Made by a program: the position numbers and the translations under genes. A stretch of 64,000 nucleotides of DNA from NCBI RefSeq assembly GCF_010020825.1, contig NZ_JAACJE010000001.1:1426001-1490000 (forward strand), written 5' to 3'. The notes below the pieces were generated by a model. That model saw only the letters and a list, made by a program, of their open reading frames with translations, had not been told where the DNA came from and searched no databases. Numbering within the stretch: position 1 is the stretch's first letter; each line of letters begins with the position of its first letter. This document shows positions 1 through 9,516 of this stretch, in pieces. This DNA is from Acidovorax sp. 210-6. GTDB taxonomy: Bacteria; Pseudomonadota; Gammaproteobacteria; Burkholderiales; Burkholderiaceae_C.

Positions 1-2
1 CG

Positions 3-1808
3 GTGCTCGGCGGCGGCCTGGAGCTGGCCATGGCCTGCCACCACCGCGTGGCGCAGCCCCAGACGCGCCTGGGCCTTCCCGAGGTGAAGATCGGCATCAT
101 TCCGGGCTCCCTGGGCACCCAGCGCCTGCCCCGGCTCGCCGGGGCCGAGCTTGCGCTGGAGCTGATCTCGAGCGGGCGCATGATCGGCGCGGCGCAGGCG
201 GCCTCGGCCGGACTGGTGGACGCGATCGCCGAGGGCGAGCCGCGCGCCATCGGGCTGGCCGCGGCCCGGGCCGTGCTCGCGGCGGGCGCGCCGCTGCGCC
301 GCGCCAGCACGCTGACCGCCGCGCCGGCCTCCGCCGAGGCGCTGGACCGGGCGGAGGCGGCCGCCGCGAAGAAGCCCGGCTGGCCGCAGCTCGCCGCCGC
401 CGTGCGCTGCGTGCGCGCGGCCCAGGAACTGCCGTTCGCGCAGGGCGCGGCGGTCGAGGCGGCCGAGTTCGAGCAACTGGTGCCCTCGCCCTCTGCGCGC
501 GCGCTGCGCCACCTGTTCTTCGCCGAGCGCGAGGCGATGAAGATCCCCGGCCTGCCGCGCGACACGGCGTTGCGCCCCGTCCGCAAGGTCGGCATCGTCG
601 GCGCCGGCACGATGGGCGGCGGTATCGCGATGAACTTCGCCAACGCCGGTATCCCCACGGTCGTCGTGGAAGTCTCCGACGAGGCCCTGCAGCGCGGCCT
701 GGGGCTGGTGCGCAGGAACTACGAGGCCAGCGCCGCCAAGGGGCGGCTCACGCGCGAGCAGGTCGACCAGCGCATGGCGCTGCTGCAGGGCGCCCTCGAC
801 TACGCCGCTCTGGGCGACTGCGACCTGGTCATCGAGGCGGTGTTCGAGGACCTCGCCCTCAAGACCGAGGTCTGCGCCAGGCTGGGCGCGGCCGTCAAGC
901 CGGGCGCCATCATCGCCACCAACACCTCCACGCTGGACGTGGACGCGCTCGCGCGCGCCACCGGCCGCCCGGCCGACGTGGTGGGAATGCACTTCTTCAG
1001 CCCGGCCAACGTGATGCGGCTGCTGGAGGTGGTGCGCGGCGCGGCCACCGCGCCGGACGTGCTGGCCACCGTGATGAAGCTGGCCTCCACGATCGGGAAG
1101 GTGCCGGTGGTCTCGGGCGTCTGCTACGGCTTCATTGGCAACCGCATGGCCGAGGTGTACATGCGCGAGGCGGAGTTCCTGATCCTGGAGGGCGCCGAGC
1201 CGGCGCAGGTGGACGCGGCCGTGGAGGCCCTGGGCATGGCCATGGGGCCGTGCCGCATGCTCGACATGGCCGGCGTGGATGTCGGCGCCCGCACCGTCAT
1301 CGAGTACGGCAAGGCTGGCGGGCTACCGCCGGATCCGAGCTACCGGGCGCTGGTGCGCAAGCTGTTCGAACTCGGCCGCTTCGGCCAGAAGACCGGCGCC
1401 GGCTACTACCGCTACGAGGGGCGCAGTCCGCTGCCCGACCCGCAGGTGACCGCGATCGCCGCGGCGCTGGCCGCGGAACACGGTATCGCGCGGCGCGAGC
1501 GCATCGGGCCCGAGGAAATCGTCGAGCGCCTGATGTACCCGCTGATCAACGAGGGCCTGAAGATCCTCGACGAGGGCATCGCCTACCGGCCCGGCGACAT
1601 CGACGTGGTGTGGGTGGCGGGCTATGGCTTCCCCGACCACCGCGGCGGGCCGATGTGGATGGCCGGGGAGATCGGGCTGGACGTCATCGCCGGCCGCCTG
1701 GCGCACTACGCCGCGCAGCGCGGCAACCCCTACGGCTATTGGACGCCGGCCCGGCGGCTGGCGGCCGCCATCGCCGGCGTAGCCCACGAGACACAGGAGA
1801 CACCATGA
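3..1808 (+). CDS. 3-hydroxyacyl-CoA dehydrogenase / enoyl-CoA hydratase, 5'-truncated by window edge
   Basis: This is a FadB/FadJ-type multifunctional beta-oxidation enzyme. The hydratase half hydrates enoyl-CoA and the dehydrogenase half oxidises the 3-hydroxyacyl-CoA with NAD. The window opens inside the crotonase domain (GGGLELAMAC, then GLPEVKIGIIPG), so the true start lies upstream. At about residue 197 the NAD-binding domain begins (VGIVGAGTMGGG). The HFFSPA segment with the catalytic His and the GFIGNRM segment follow, then two C-terminal 3HCDH domains to residue 601. The stop overlaps the next start codon (ATGA at 1805-1808), so it is translationally coupled to the indolepyruvate oxidoreductase gene. 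This suggests a shared role in degrading an aryl- or branched acyl-CoA. The physiological substrate cannot be read from sequence. Confidence 0.93.
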   Translation: MLGGGLELAMACHHRVAQPQTRLGLPEVKIGIIPGSLGTQRLPRLAGAELALELISSGRMIGAAQAASAGLVDAIAEGEPRAIGLAAARAVLAAGAPLRRASTLTAAPASAEALDRAEAAAAKKPGWPQLAAAVRCVRAAQELPFAQGAAVEAAEFEQLVPSPSARALRHLFFAEREAMKIPGLPRDTALRPVRKVGIVGAGTMGGGIAMNFANAGIPTVVVEVSDEALQRGLGLVRRNYEASAAKGRLTREQVDQRMALLQGALDYAALGDCDLVIEAVFEDLALKTEVCARLGAAVKPGAIIATNTSTLDVDALARATGRPADVVGMHFFSPANVMRLLEVVRGAATAPDVLATVMKLASTIGKVPVVSGVCYGFIGNRMAEVYMREAEFLILEGAEPAQVDAAVEALGMAMGPCRMLDMAGVDVGARTVIEYGKAGGLPPDPSYRALVRKLFELGRFGQKTGAGYYRYEGRSPLPDPQVTAIAAALAAEHGIARRERIGPEEIVERLMYPLINEGLKILDEGIAYRPGDIDVVWVAGYGFPDHRGGPMWMAGEIGLDVIAGRLAHYAAQRGNPYGYWTPARRLAAAIAGVAHETQETP

Positions 1809-4800
1809 AGATTTCATCGACCTTGCAGGAGGTCCAGCCGGACCGCTATGGACAGGAGGCGGACAGCGCCCTCCTGTCGGGCACGGAGGCCCTGGCGCGG
1901 CTGCCGCTGGAGCAGCGCTGGCGCGACCGGGCCGCCGGCCTCAACACCGGGGGCTTCATCTCAGGCTACCGCGGCTCGCCGCTGGCCACCTACGACATGG
2001 AGCTGCTGCGCCTGAAGGACCGGCTCGAGGCGGAGAACATCAAGTTCCAGCCGGGCGTCAACGAGGACCTCGCGGCGACGGCCGTGTGGGGCACGCAGTT
2101 CGTCCAGCTGTATCCCGGCGCCAAGGTCGACGGCGTGTTCGGCATCTGGTACGGCAAGAGCCCGGGCGTGGACCGCAGCGGCGACGCCCTGATGCATGCC
2201 AACACCGCGGGCACGGCGCCGCTCGGCGGCGCCATCGCGCTGGTCGGCGACGACCACGCCGCCAAGTCCTCGTCGCGCTCCGCGCAGTCCGACCTGCAGC
2301 TCAAGGCCCTCGGGCTGCCTATCCTGTATCCCTGCAACACGCAGGAGATCCTGGACTACGGCCTGCACGCCATCGCGATGAGCCGCTACGCCGGCTGCTG
2401 GGCATCGCTGAAGCTCGTCACCGACGTCGTTGAGACGACCAGTGTCGTCGACGTGCGCCCCGCGCGCCTGCAGGTCGCCCTGCCGCCGCTGCCCACCGAC
2501 CCGCCTGCAGGCCTGCACATCAAGCGCAACGAGCCGCCCCTCGAGATGGAGGCGCGCCTGTACGAGCACCGCATTCCCGCGGCGCTCACCTATGCGCGGG
2601 CCAATGGCCTGAACCAGATCCGGCTTCAACCGAAGCAGCCGCGCCTGGGCATCGTCTCGGCCGGCAAGAGCTGGAGCGACGTCCGCGCGGCGCTGGCGCT
2701 CCTCGGGCTGGACGATGCCGGGGCGGAAGCGGCCGGCCTGCGCCTGCTCAAGCTCGGGCTGATCTGGCCGGTCGATCCGCAGATCACCGCCGAGTTCGTC
2801 CAGGGCCTGGAGGCCGTGCTGGTCATCGAGGAAAAGCGTCCCTTCATCGAAGAGCAGCTGCGCGCCATCCTGCAGGAGCTGGGGGGCGGCGCGCAGGTGC
2901 GCGTGGTCGGCAAGGCGATGCCGCCCGGCATGGGACGGCCCGAGCCCGGGCAGCTGCCGATCTCCGGCGAGCTCTCGCCCCAGATCGTCGCGCGCTCGAT
3001 CGCGCTGCTCGCGGGCATTCCGTCCACCGACGCCGTGCAGATGGCGCCGGCCTCACCGGGCCCGGTGCGCATGCCCAACTTCTGCTCGGGCTGTCCGCAC
3101 AACACGTCCACCGTGGTGCCCGAGGGCAGCCGGGCGATGCCCGGCATCGGCTGCCACGGCATGGCGATGTGGATCCGCCCGGAGACCACGGGCACGGTCA
3201 CGCACATGGGCGGCGAGGGGATGTTCTGGGTCGGCCAGTCGTCCTTCACCGACGAGCGGCATGTCTTCGTGAACATCGGCGACGGCACCTTCTACCACTC
3301 GGGCAGCCTGGCGCTGCGCCAGGCGGTGGCGGCGCGCGTGCGCGTGACCTACAAGGTCCTGTACAACGGCTACGTCTCGATGACCGGCGGACAGCACCAC
3401 GATGGCGACGTCACCGTGGCCCGGATCATCGACATCGCGCGCGCCGAAGGCGTGGGCCGCATCGTCGTGGTCACCGACGACACCGGACGCTACGACGGGG
3501 TGACGCTGCCCGATGGCGTGACGCTGCGCCCGCGCGTCGAGCTCGATGCGGTGCAGCGCGAGCTGCGCGAGTTCGACGGCGTGTCGGTGCTGGTCTATGA
3601 CCAGGCCTGCGCCACGGAGCTGCGCCGGCTGCGCAAGCGCAAGAAGGCGCCCGACCCCGACAAGCGCACCTTCATCAACGCCGAGGTCTGCGAAGGCTGC
3701 GGCGACTGCGGCGTCAAATCCAACTGCATGTCGGTCGAACCGCTGGAGACCGAGCTCGGCCGCAAGCGGCGGATCAACCAGTCCAGCTGCAACAAGGACT
3801 TCTCCTGCGTGGAAGGCTTCTGCCCGAGCTTCGTCACCGTCCACGGCGGGCAACTCAGGCGCCCGGCGCGCGGCGGGGCCGCCGGTGGCGACTGGCCGGC
3901 GCTGCCGGAGCCGACGCTGCGCGGCGTGGAGGGCGGCTACAACGTCCTGCTGGCCGGCATCGGCGGCACGGGCATCGTGACCGTGGGCACGGTCCTGGGG
4001 CAGGCGGCCCAGCTCGACGGCCTGGCCACCAGCCTCCTGGACCTGACCGGCCTGGCGCAGAAGTACGGCGCCGTGATGACGCACCTGCGCTTCGCGACCG
4101 ATGCGGCCGCGATCCCGAGTTCGCGCCTCACGGTCGGCGAGGCCGACGCGGTGATCGGCTGCGACCTGATCGTGACGGCGAGCCAGGAGGCCTTGTCCAA
4201 GGTCGCCGCCGAGCGCAGCTTCGTCGTCGTGAACACGGCGGTGAACCCCACCGGCGAGTTCACCAAGTCCCCCGACTGGGATCCGCACGCCGAGCAGTTG
4301 CTCAACCGCCTCGGCGAGCGCACCCAGGGCCATCTGCACGCGCTCGACGCGAGCCGCCTGGCCACCACCCTCATGGGCGATGCGATCGCCATCAACATGT
4401 TCCTGGTCGGCTTCGCGTGGCAGCACGGCCGCATCCCGGTGACGCTGGCGGCGCTGCAGCGGGCGATCGAGCTCAACGGCGTCGAGGTCGATTTCAACCG
4501 CCAGAGCTTCGAGTGGGGCCGGCGCGCCGCCGTGGACCTCAAGGCGGTCGAGCGCGCCGCGGCCAAGGCCTCGGATGGCCAGGTCATCCAGTTCGCGCCG
4601 CGGCCGCTGCAGCGCGTGGAAGACATTGTGGAGGACCGCAGCCGCCGCCTGACCGACTACCAGAACAGCGCCTACGCGCAACGCTACCGCGATCGGGTGG
4701 CCAAGGTGCAGCGCAAGGACGCGGCCATCGGCGCCAACGGCCGCCTGGCGCGCGCGGCCGCGCGCTACTACTACAAGCTGCTGGCCGAGAAGGACGAGTT

Positions 4801-5263
4801 CGAGGTCGCCCGCCTGTACAGCGCGCCGGAGTTCCGGCGCTCGATCGAGGCGCAGTTCGAGGGCGACTACAAGCTGCACTTCCACCTGGGGGCCTGGCCG
4901 TTCGGCCGGCGTGACGCCGAGGGCCACTGGCACAAGCGCGAGGTGGGACCCTGGATGCTGTCGGCCATGGGCGTGCTGCAGCGGCTGCGTGGCTTGCGCA
5001 ACACCTGGCTCGATCCCTTCCGCCGCACGCCGGAGCGCAAGCTGGCCCTGGGCCTGCTCGCGCGCTACGAGGCGGATCTCGATCTGATCCTCGGGCAGGC
5101 GGCGCCGGAGACGGCTGATGCGGCGGTCGAACTCGCGGCGCTGCCCGAACGGATTCGCGGCTACGGCCATGTGCGCCAGGCGCACGCGGACAAGGTCGAA
5201 GGAGTGCGGGCGGAGCTGCGCGAGCGCCTGGCTCGCCAAGGGGCGGAGCAGCTGGCGGCCTGA
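1805..5263 (+). CDS. indolepyruvate ferredoxin oxidoreductase (fused alpha-beta/gamma type)
   Basis: This thiamine-diphosphate enzyme of 1152 residues oxidatively decarboxylates indolepyruvate or other aryl pyruvates to acyl-CoA, passing electrons to ferredoxin. The order is an N-terminal pyruvate-binding domain, a TPP-binding domain (FCSGCPHNTS, then GIGCHGMAMW and NIGDGTF), a cysteine-rich Fe-S segment (CEGCGDCGVKSNC, later CNKDFSC), and a C-terminal gamma-type domain starting at LLAGIGGTGIVTVG. The start at 1805 is chosen because it overlaps the upstream stop (ATGA) and begins directly before the conserved region; an ORF running in from further upstream is read-through. Fused versions of this size are usual in proteobacteria. 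Coupling to the FadB-like gene fits aromatic amino acid or aryl acid catabolism, which is inference. Confidence 0.93.
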   Translation: MKISSTLQEVQPDRYGQEADSALLSGTEALARLPLEQRWRDRAAGLNTGGFISGYRGSPLATYDMELLRLKDRLEAENIKFQPGVNEDLAATAVWGTQFVQLYPGAKVDGVFGIWYGKSPGVDRSGDALMHANTAGTAPLGGAIALVGDDHAAKSSSRSAQSDLQLKALGLPILYPCNTQEILDYGLHAIAMSRYAGCWASLKLVTDVVETTSVVDVRPARLQVALPPLPTDPPAGLHIKRNEPPLEMEARLYEHRIPAALTYARANGLNQIRLQPKQPRLGIVSAGKSWSDVRAALALLGLDDAGAEAAGLRLLKLGLIWPVDPQITAEFVQGLEAVLVIEEKRPFIEEQLRAILQELGGGAQVRVVGKAMPPGMGRPEPGQLPISGELSPQIVARSIALLAGIPSTDAVQMAPASPGPVRMPNFCSGCPHNTSTVVPEGSRAMPGIGCHGMAMWIRPETTGTVTHMGGEGMFWVGQSSFTDERHVFVNIGDGTFYHSGSLALRQAVAARVRVTYKVLYNGYVSMTGGQHHDGDVTVARIIDIARAEGVGRIVVVTDDTGRYDGVTLPDGVTLRPRVELDAVQRELREFDGVSVLVYDQACATELRRLRKRKKAPDPDKRTFINAEVCEGCGDCGVKSNCMSVEPLETELGRKRRINQSSCNKDFSCVEGFCPSFVTVHGGQLRRPARGGAAGGDWPALPEPTLRGVEGGYNVLLAGIGGTGIVTVGTVLGQAAQLDGLATSLLDLTGLAQKYGAVMTHLRFATDAAAIPSSRLTVGEADAVIGCDLIVTASQEALSKVAAERSFVVVNTAVNPTGEFTKSPDWDPHAEQLLNRLGERTQGHLHALDASRLATTLMGDAIAINMFLVGFAWQHGRIPVTLAALQRAIELNGVEVDFNRQSFEWGRRAAVDLKAVERAAAKASDGQVIQFAPRPLQRVEDIVEDRSRRLTDYQNSAYAQRYRDRVAKVQRKDAAIGANGRLARAAARYYYKLLAEKDEFEVARLYSAPEFRRSIEAQFEGDYKLHFHLGAWPFGRRDAEGHWHKREVGPWMLSAMGVLQRLRGLRNTWLDPFRRTPERKLALGLLARYEADLDLILGQAAPETADAAVELAALPERIRGYGHVRQAHADKVEGVRAELRERLARQGAEQLAA

Positions 5264-5271
5264 CGCGCACC

Positions 5272-5294
5272 GGGCCGGAGCGTGTCTCCGGCCC
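5272..5294 (+). terminator. GC-rich stem-loop after the oxidoreductase gene
   Basis: A perfect 9-bp stem GGGCCGGAG/CTCCGGCCC closes a 5-nt loop, 8 bp after the stop of the oxidoreductase gene. There is no T run, so it is a terminator-like or RNA-stabilising hairpin rather than a clear intrinsic terminator. It separates the two-gene operon from the Bug gene. Confidence 0.5.
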
Positions 5295-5357
5295 ACCCAG
5301 GCGCCCCGGAGAGGGCGCACTGAGTAAGTAGAACAAAACGAGACCAGGAGACATGTC

Positions 5358-6371
5358 ATGAGCACAGCTTCGCTGCGGCACCCGCCGCCGCCCCCGCGCG
5401 CGTCCCGCCGCACGCTCCTGCGCGCCGCGGGCGCGGCGGCGGCCTGCCTCGCCGCCCCGGCCCTCGCACAGCCGGGCGCCGTCGTGAAGTTTACGGTGGG
5501 CTACCCGCCCGGGGGGCTGATGGACGCCATCGCGCGCTTGCTGGCGCAGGGATTGGAACGGGAACTTCGGCGAACCGTGATCGTGGAGAACCGCCCCGGG
5601 GCGGGCGCGCGGCTGGCCGCAAGCCTCTTCAAGCGCCAGCCAGCGGACGGAACGAACCTGATGCTGGCCACGGACTCCCTCATGGTGCATGCGCCGCATG
5701 TGTTCACGAGGCTCGGCTTCGACGTGTTCCAGGACTTCACGCCGGTGGCGGCGGTCTCGAGCTTTTCCTATGTGCTGGCCACGGGTCCGGACCCCAGGGC
5801 CGACTCGCTGGGGGCGCTGGCCGAATGGCTCCGCAGAAGCCCTGATCGCGCGGCGTTCGGCCACCCCGGCGCGGGCAGCGCGCCGCATTTCTTCGGACTG
5901 GTGCTGGGCGAGAAGTTTGGCGTGCCGCTGACGGCCGTGCCCTACCAGGGCGGCGCCCCCCTGCTGACGGCGCTGGCGTCCGGCGGGCAGATCACCTTTG
6001 GCGTCAACGCGCTGGCCTCGGACATGCTGGAGTTCCACCGGTCCGGCAGGACGCGCATCCAGGCCGTCACCGGCGACCAGCGCAGCGCGCTGCTTCCCGA
6101 CGTTCCCACCTTCGGTGAACTCGGCTATCCGTCCGTGCCCCGCGGCTGGTCGGCCCTCTACCTGCCGCACGACGCGGCGGCGGAGGTGGTGTCGCGCCTG
6201 AACGAGGCGCTCCAGGCGGTGCTGGCGCAACAGGAGGTGCGCGAGCGCATCGCCGGCTTTGGCATGCAGACCGAGAGCGGCAGCGCGCAGCGGTTGGCCA
6301 GGCTCGCCCGCGCGGACTACGCTACCTGGAAGCCCATCATCGAGAAGTCCGGCTTCAAGCTGGACAGCTGA
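5358..6371 (+). CDS. Bug/TctC family tripartite tricarboxylate transporter receptor
   Basis: This periplasmic solute-binding protein of the Bug family has 337 residues, a normal length. Bug proteins capture small carboxylates and deliver them to TctAB-type permeases, often encoded elsewhere. A twin-arginine-like signal (SRRTLLRAAG, then cleavage near PALAQ) occupies residues 16-38. The family signature PPGGLMDAIARLLAQ follows at about residue 50, then the ENRPGAGARLA loop and the VPTFGELGYPS segment. The start is preceded by AGGAG at 5346-5350. It is followed after 4 bp by the GGDEF-EAL gene, so the two may be co-transcribed. No permease genes are nearby. The ligand is unknown. Confidence 0.92.
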   Translation: MSTASLRHPPPPPRASRRTLLRAAGAAAACLAAPALAQPGAVVKFTVGYPPGGLMDAIARLLAQGLERELRRTVIVENRPGAGARLAASLFKRQPADGTNLMLATDSLMVHAPHVFTRLGFDVFQDFTPVAAVSSFSYVLATGPDPRADSLGALAEWLRRSPDRAAFGHPGAGSAPHFFGLVLGEKFGVPLTAVPYQGGAPLLTALASGGQITFGVNALASDMLEFHRSGRTRIQAVTGDQRSALLPDVPTFGELGYPSVPRGWSALYLPHDAAAEVVSRLNEALQAVLAQQEVRERIAGFGMQTESGSAQRLARLARADYATWKPIIEKSGFKLDS

Positions 6372-6375
6372 CGCG

Positions 6376-8205
6376 ATGACAGGCACGGATGGACAAAAGG
6401 GGCCCGGGCTCCTCGAGGATGCATCCCCGGTCCCGGCGCGGCATCTGCCGCACCGGGAAACCCTGGCGCTTGCGGCCATGGAGGCATCTCCCGACGGGAT
6501 CCTGATGGTGGACCGGGCAGGGCACATCGTCATGGTCAATGCGGCCATGGAGGCCATCTCCGGCTATGCGTCCGAGGAACTGTGCGGACAGTCGGTAGGC
6601 ATCTTCCTTCCGCCGGCCGCCCGCGACGCGCACGCCCGCCAGCTGGAGGCGTATTTCCGGTCGCCGTCGGGCAGGCCCATGGGCAGGGGACAGGATTTCC
6701 GGATCATGCGCAAGGACGGCAGCCTGACGGCCGTGGCTATCGCGCTGGGCCACACGGATGTCTCCGGCGGAACCGCCGTGGCATTCGTGCGCGATATCTC
6801 GGACGTGCGCGGGCTGGAGGCCAGGATCCGCTTCCAGGCCACCCACGATACGCTGACGGGCCTGGCCAACCGCTGGCAGTTTGGCCTGGAACTCGAACAG
6901 GCCATCGCCGTTTCGGAGCGAACGGGCCAGTCCTTCGCGTTGTTGCTGCTGGACCTGGACGACTTCAAGGCCATCAACGACGGCTATGGGCATGCCGCGG
7001 GCGAACGGCTGCTGCTGGAGGCGTCGCGGCGGCTCCAAAGCGCGCTGCGTGCCGGCGATACCGTGGCGCGGCTCGGTGGCGACGAGTTCACCGTGGTCCT
7101 GCCCGCGATCGCGCAGCCCCAGGACGTGGAGCAAGTGGCCGCCAAGCTGCTCGGTGTCCTGTGCCAGCCCTACCGGATGCACGGCTTCGATCTGGCGTTC
7201 AGCGCCAGCCTGGGAATCGCCGTGTATCCCAGGGATGCGCGGGACGCCACCACGCTGCTGCGCTACGCGGACATGGCCATGTACCACGCCAAGAATTCCG
7301 GCCGCGCCAGCTACGCCTTCTACGCGCACCACATGGGCTGGCGCATGGAGGAGAAGCTCCAGCTGCGCGAGCAGCTCAAGATCGCGCTGGACTCCGACGG
7401 GCTGGAACTGCACTACCAGCCGCAGGTCAATGTGGCCACGGCCGAGGTCGAATCAGTGGAAGCACTGCTGCGATGGACCCATCCCCAACTCGGGGAGATC
7501 CCGCCCAGCCGTTTCATCCCCGTGGCGGAGGCCACGGGCATGATCCTCGCACTGGGTGCCTGGGTGATCGACCGCGCGTGCCGGCAGATCGCCGCGTGGA
7601 CGGAGGCCGGCCTGCCGCTGCGTGTCGCGGTCAACCTGTCGACGCAGCAACTGCGCCAGGTGGACCTCGTCGAGCAGATCGAGCGCAGCCTGGCTCGGCA
7701 TGGCGCGCGTCCCGATCTCCTGGAGATCGAAGTGACCGAATCGGAAGCCATGGCGGATCCGGAGCAGGCCAGGCAGGTGCTGTGGCGCCTGCAACGGCTG
7801 GGCATCTCCATCACGCTGGACGATTTCGGGACCGGTTATTCCTCGCTGGCCTATCTGAAGCATCTGCCGGTGTCGCGCATCAAGATCGACCGCGATTTCC
7901 TGCGCCCTTTGTTGCGCAGCCCCGAAGATGCCGCCCTCGTGCGGGCCATCGTCGTGCTGGCGCAGACCCTGGGCCTGCGGGTGGTGGCCGAGGGCGTGGA
8001 GAGCACCGAGCAGCTTTCGCTGCTCGTGCGCTACGGCTGCGATGCGTACCAGGGCTGGCTGTTTTCCAAGGCCGTGGCGGCGCACCAGATTGCCGGGCTG
8101 CTGCGGTCGGCGCCGCCGGACGACGCGCTCCCGCCCACCCATATCGATGCGGCGAACGAGACGTGGGCCCGCCGCATCCCTTCTGAAGTCCAACTGTCCA
8201 AGTAG
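6376..8205 (+). CDS. PAS-GGDEF-EAL cyclic-di-GMP signalling protein
   Basis: This 609-residue cytoplasmic protein has a PAS sensor domain at about 34-150 (SPDGILMVDRAGHIVMVN). A diguanylate cyclase domain at about 160-320 keeps an intact GGDEF motif (RLGGDEFTVVL), and an EAL phosphodiesterase domain at about 340-590 follows. The EAL domain keeps ESVEALLRW, DDFGTGYSSLAYLK and AEGVES, the usual metal- and substrate-binding segments, so both activities look intact. No transmembrane segment is visible. The start at 6376 lies 4 bp after the Bug stop; an upstream in-frame ATG at 6259 lies inside the Bug gene and is rejected. It is followed after 10 bp by a periplasmic ligand-binding protein gene, suggesting a sensory pairing. 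Confidence 0.93.
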   Translation: MTGTDGQKGPGLLEDASPVPARHLPHRETLALAAMEASPDGILMVDRAGHIVMVNAAMEAISGYASEELCGQSVGIFLPPAARDAHARQLEAYFRSPSGRPMGRGQDFRIMRKDGSLTAVAIALGHTDVSGGTAVAFVRDISDVRGLEARIRFQATHDTLTGLANRWQFGLELEQAIAVSERTGQSFALLLLDLDDFKAINDGYGHAAGERLLLEASRRLQSALRAGDTVARLGGDEFTVVLPAIAQPQDVEQVAAKLLGVLCQPYRMHGFDLAFSASLGIAVYPRDARDATTLLRYADMAMYHAKNSGRASYAFYAHHMGWRMEEKLQLREQLKIALDSDGLELHYQPQVNVATAEVESVEALLRWTHPQLGEIPPSRFIPVAEATGMILALGAWVIDRACRQIAAWTEAGLPLRVAVNLSTQQLRQVDLVEQIERSLARHGARPDLLEIEVTESEAMADPEQARQVLWRLQRLGISITLDDFGTGYSSLAYLKHLPVSRIKIDRDFLRPLLRSPEDAALVRAIVVLAQTLGLRVVAEGVESTEQLSLLVRYGCDAYQGWLFSKAVAAHQIAGLLRSAPPDDALPPTHIDAANETWARRIPSEVQLSK

Positions 8206-8215
8206 GAGAACCGCC

Positions 8216-9409
8216 ATGGGAAATGCATTGGTGCATTCGGGAGACGCAGCGCAGCCTGGATCGAAGCCCCGCCCCGGATGGGCGCGGCGCCGTCTGCTGC
8301 GCGCCGCGGCCTGGCTCGCGCTGGCACCAGCCGGCTGGGCCTTCGCCGCCGAGCCGCTGGTCATTGGCCAGTCCCTGCCCCTGGGCAGCGCCGACGACGG
8401 CAGTGCCGCGCGCGCCAGTGCGGGCGCCCGGGCCTACATCGAGTTCGTCAACGCCTCGGGAGGCATCCGCGGGCGGCAGCTCAAGCTGCTCACCTTGGAC
8501 GATGGAGGCGACCCGCGCCGCCACGTCGACAACCTGCGCCAGCTGGTCACCCAGCACAAGGCGGTCGCGTTGCTCAACTGCGTGGGCGATGCCGCCTGCG
8601 CGGCGGGCGCGCAGGTGGCGCGCACCGAGAAGGTGGCGCTGATCGGCCCGATGTCGGGGGCGGCAGCCCTCGGCCGGGACGCCAACCCTTATGTGTTCCG
8701 CACGCGCGCGACCTATGCGATGGAGGCGGAGGCGCTGACCAAGCAGATGCTGGCGCTCGGCACGAGCAAGGTCGTGATCGTCACCGACCGGCTTCCCGTC
8801 TCCGAGGGCGCGGCCGCGCTGCAGGAGGCCTTCGCGCGGCAGCGCATCGCATCGACCGTGCTCGACGTGGCCCCTTCCGCGTCGGCATCGGTGGCGCGTT
8901 TCCGCTCCGAGGCCACTTCGGGCAGGTACCACGCGATGTTCGTGGACATGGGCGTGGAGGGCTTCGCACTCGTATCCAGGCTGAGCCAGGAAGCCAGCGA
9001 CCGGTGGCCGTTGTTCGTCACGACCTTCGCCGCGGGCAACGTGAACTCGCTGCTGACCGGGTTCTCGGGCAGGGTGGTGGGTTTCACCTCGGTCGTTCCC
9101 AACCCCGAGGTCGCGTCGATCCAGTTGACCCGGGACCTGCAGGAGCACGCGGAGCGTTTCGCGGGCGGCGGACAGGCGGTGACCTTCGCCGGGATGGAGG
9201 GCTACATCAACGCGCGCATCTGCGTGGACGCGCTGCGGCGCGCCTCCGCGGCGGGCATGGTCGACGCGCGCGGCGTACTCGCCGCCATGAACACCATGGG
9301 CAGCGTCGATCTCGGGGGCTTCACCGCGAATTTCTCGGCCTCGCCCTCCGCCGCCTCCGACCGGGTCGATATCGTCGTGCGGTCGCGCAGCGGGCACCTG
9401 TTGAAGTGA
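8216..9409 (+). CDS. ABC-type branched-chain amino acid/amide substrate-binding protein (PBP1 fold)
   Basis: This exported ligand-binding protein of the LivJ-like type I periplasmic fold has 397 residues. A basic N-terminus (RRRLLRAAAW) and a hydrophobic stretch ending at AFAAEP form a signal peptide. The mature part starts with LVIGQSLPLGS and contains the family-typical FVNASGGIRGRQL and LIGPMSGA segments. The start at 8216 follows GGAGAACC. The gene sits 10 bp after the GGDEF-EAL gene with no permease or ATPase genes, so it may act as a signal receptor instead of a transporter subunit; this is inference. Its last 210 bp are repeated at 12575-12784. Confidence 0.88.
   Translation: MGNALVHSGDAAQPGSKPRPGWARRRLLRAAAWLALAPAGWAFAAEPLVIGQSLPLGSADDGSAARASAGARAYIEFVNASGGIRGRQLKLLTLDDGGDPRRHVDNLRQLVTQHKAVALLNCVGDAACAAGAQVARTEKVALIGPMSGAAALGRDANPYVFRTRATYAMEAEALTKQMLALGTSKVVIVTDRLPVSEGAAALQEAFARQRIASTVLDVAPSASASVARFRSEATSGRYHAMFVDMGVEGFALVSRLSQEASDRWPLFVTTFAAGNVNSLLTGFSGRVVGFTSVVPNPEVASIQLTRDLQEHAERFAGGGQAVTFAGMEGYINARICVDALRRASAAGMVDARGVLAAMNTMGSVDLGGFTANFSASPSAASDRVDIVVRSRSGHLLK
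9200..9409 (+). repeat. direct repeat copy 1 (tail of ligand-binding gene)
   Basis: These 210 bp align without a gap to 12575-12784 (constant offset 3375) with about 14 mismatches counted by eye, roughly 93% identity. They encode the last 69 residues of the ligand-binding protein. The pair brackets the LysR-Bug-hydrolase block. Confidence 0.9.
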
Positions 9410-9502
9410 CGCCGGCATCCCGCCGCCTCGGCGCTGACTGCCTAGCCCTGCGTGAATCTCGTGCAAGGGTCCGACTGCAGAGACGGCCGATCACCGAGGT
9501 AG

Positions 9503-9516
9503 AAAGTCCCCGGACT
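9503..9516 (-). terminator. short palindrome after LysR gene
   Basis: AAGTCC-CC-GGACTT lies immediately after the LysR stop on the minus strand. It is weak, with only a short pyrimidine-rich run following, but its position between convergent genes fits a bidirectional terminator. Confidence 0.3.

Noticed and set aside
1250-1804. Open reading frame running into the indolepyruvate oxidoreductase from upstream
   Set aside because: It lies inside the FadB-like gene in another frame. The conserved start is the ATG at 1805 overlapping the upstream stop.
3053-5413. Long minus-strand open frame of 786 codons opposite the indolepyruvate oxidoreductase gene
   Set aside because: It is a GC-driven shadow frame with biased Arg, Ala and His composition and no motif. 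The plus strand carries a clear conserved enzyme.
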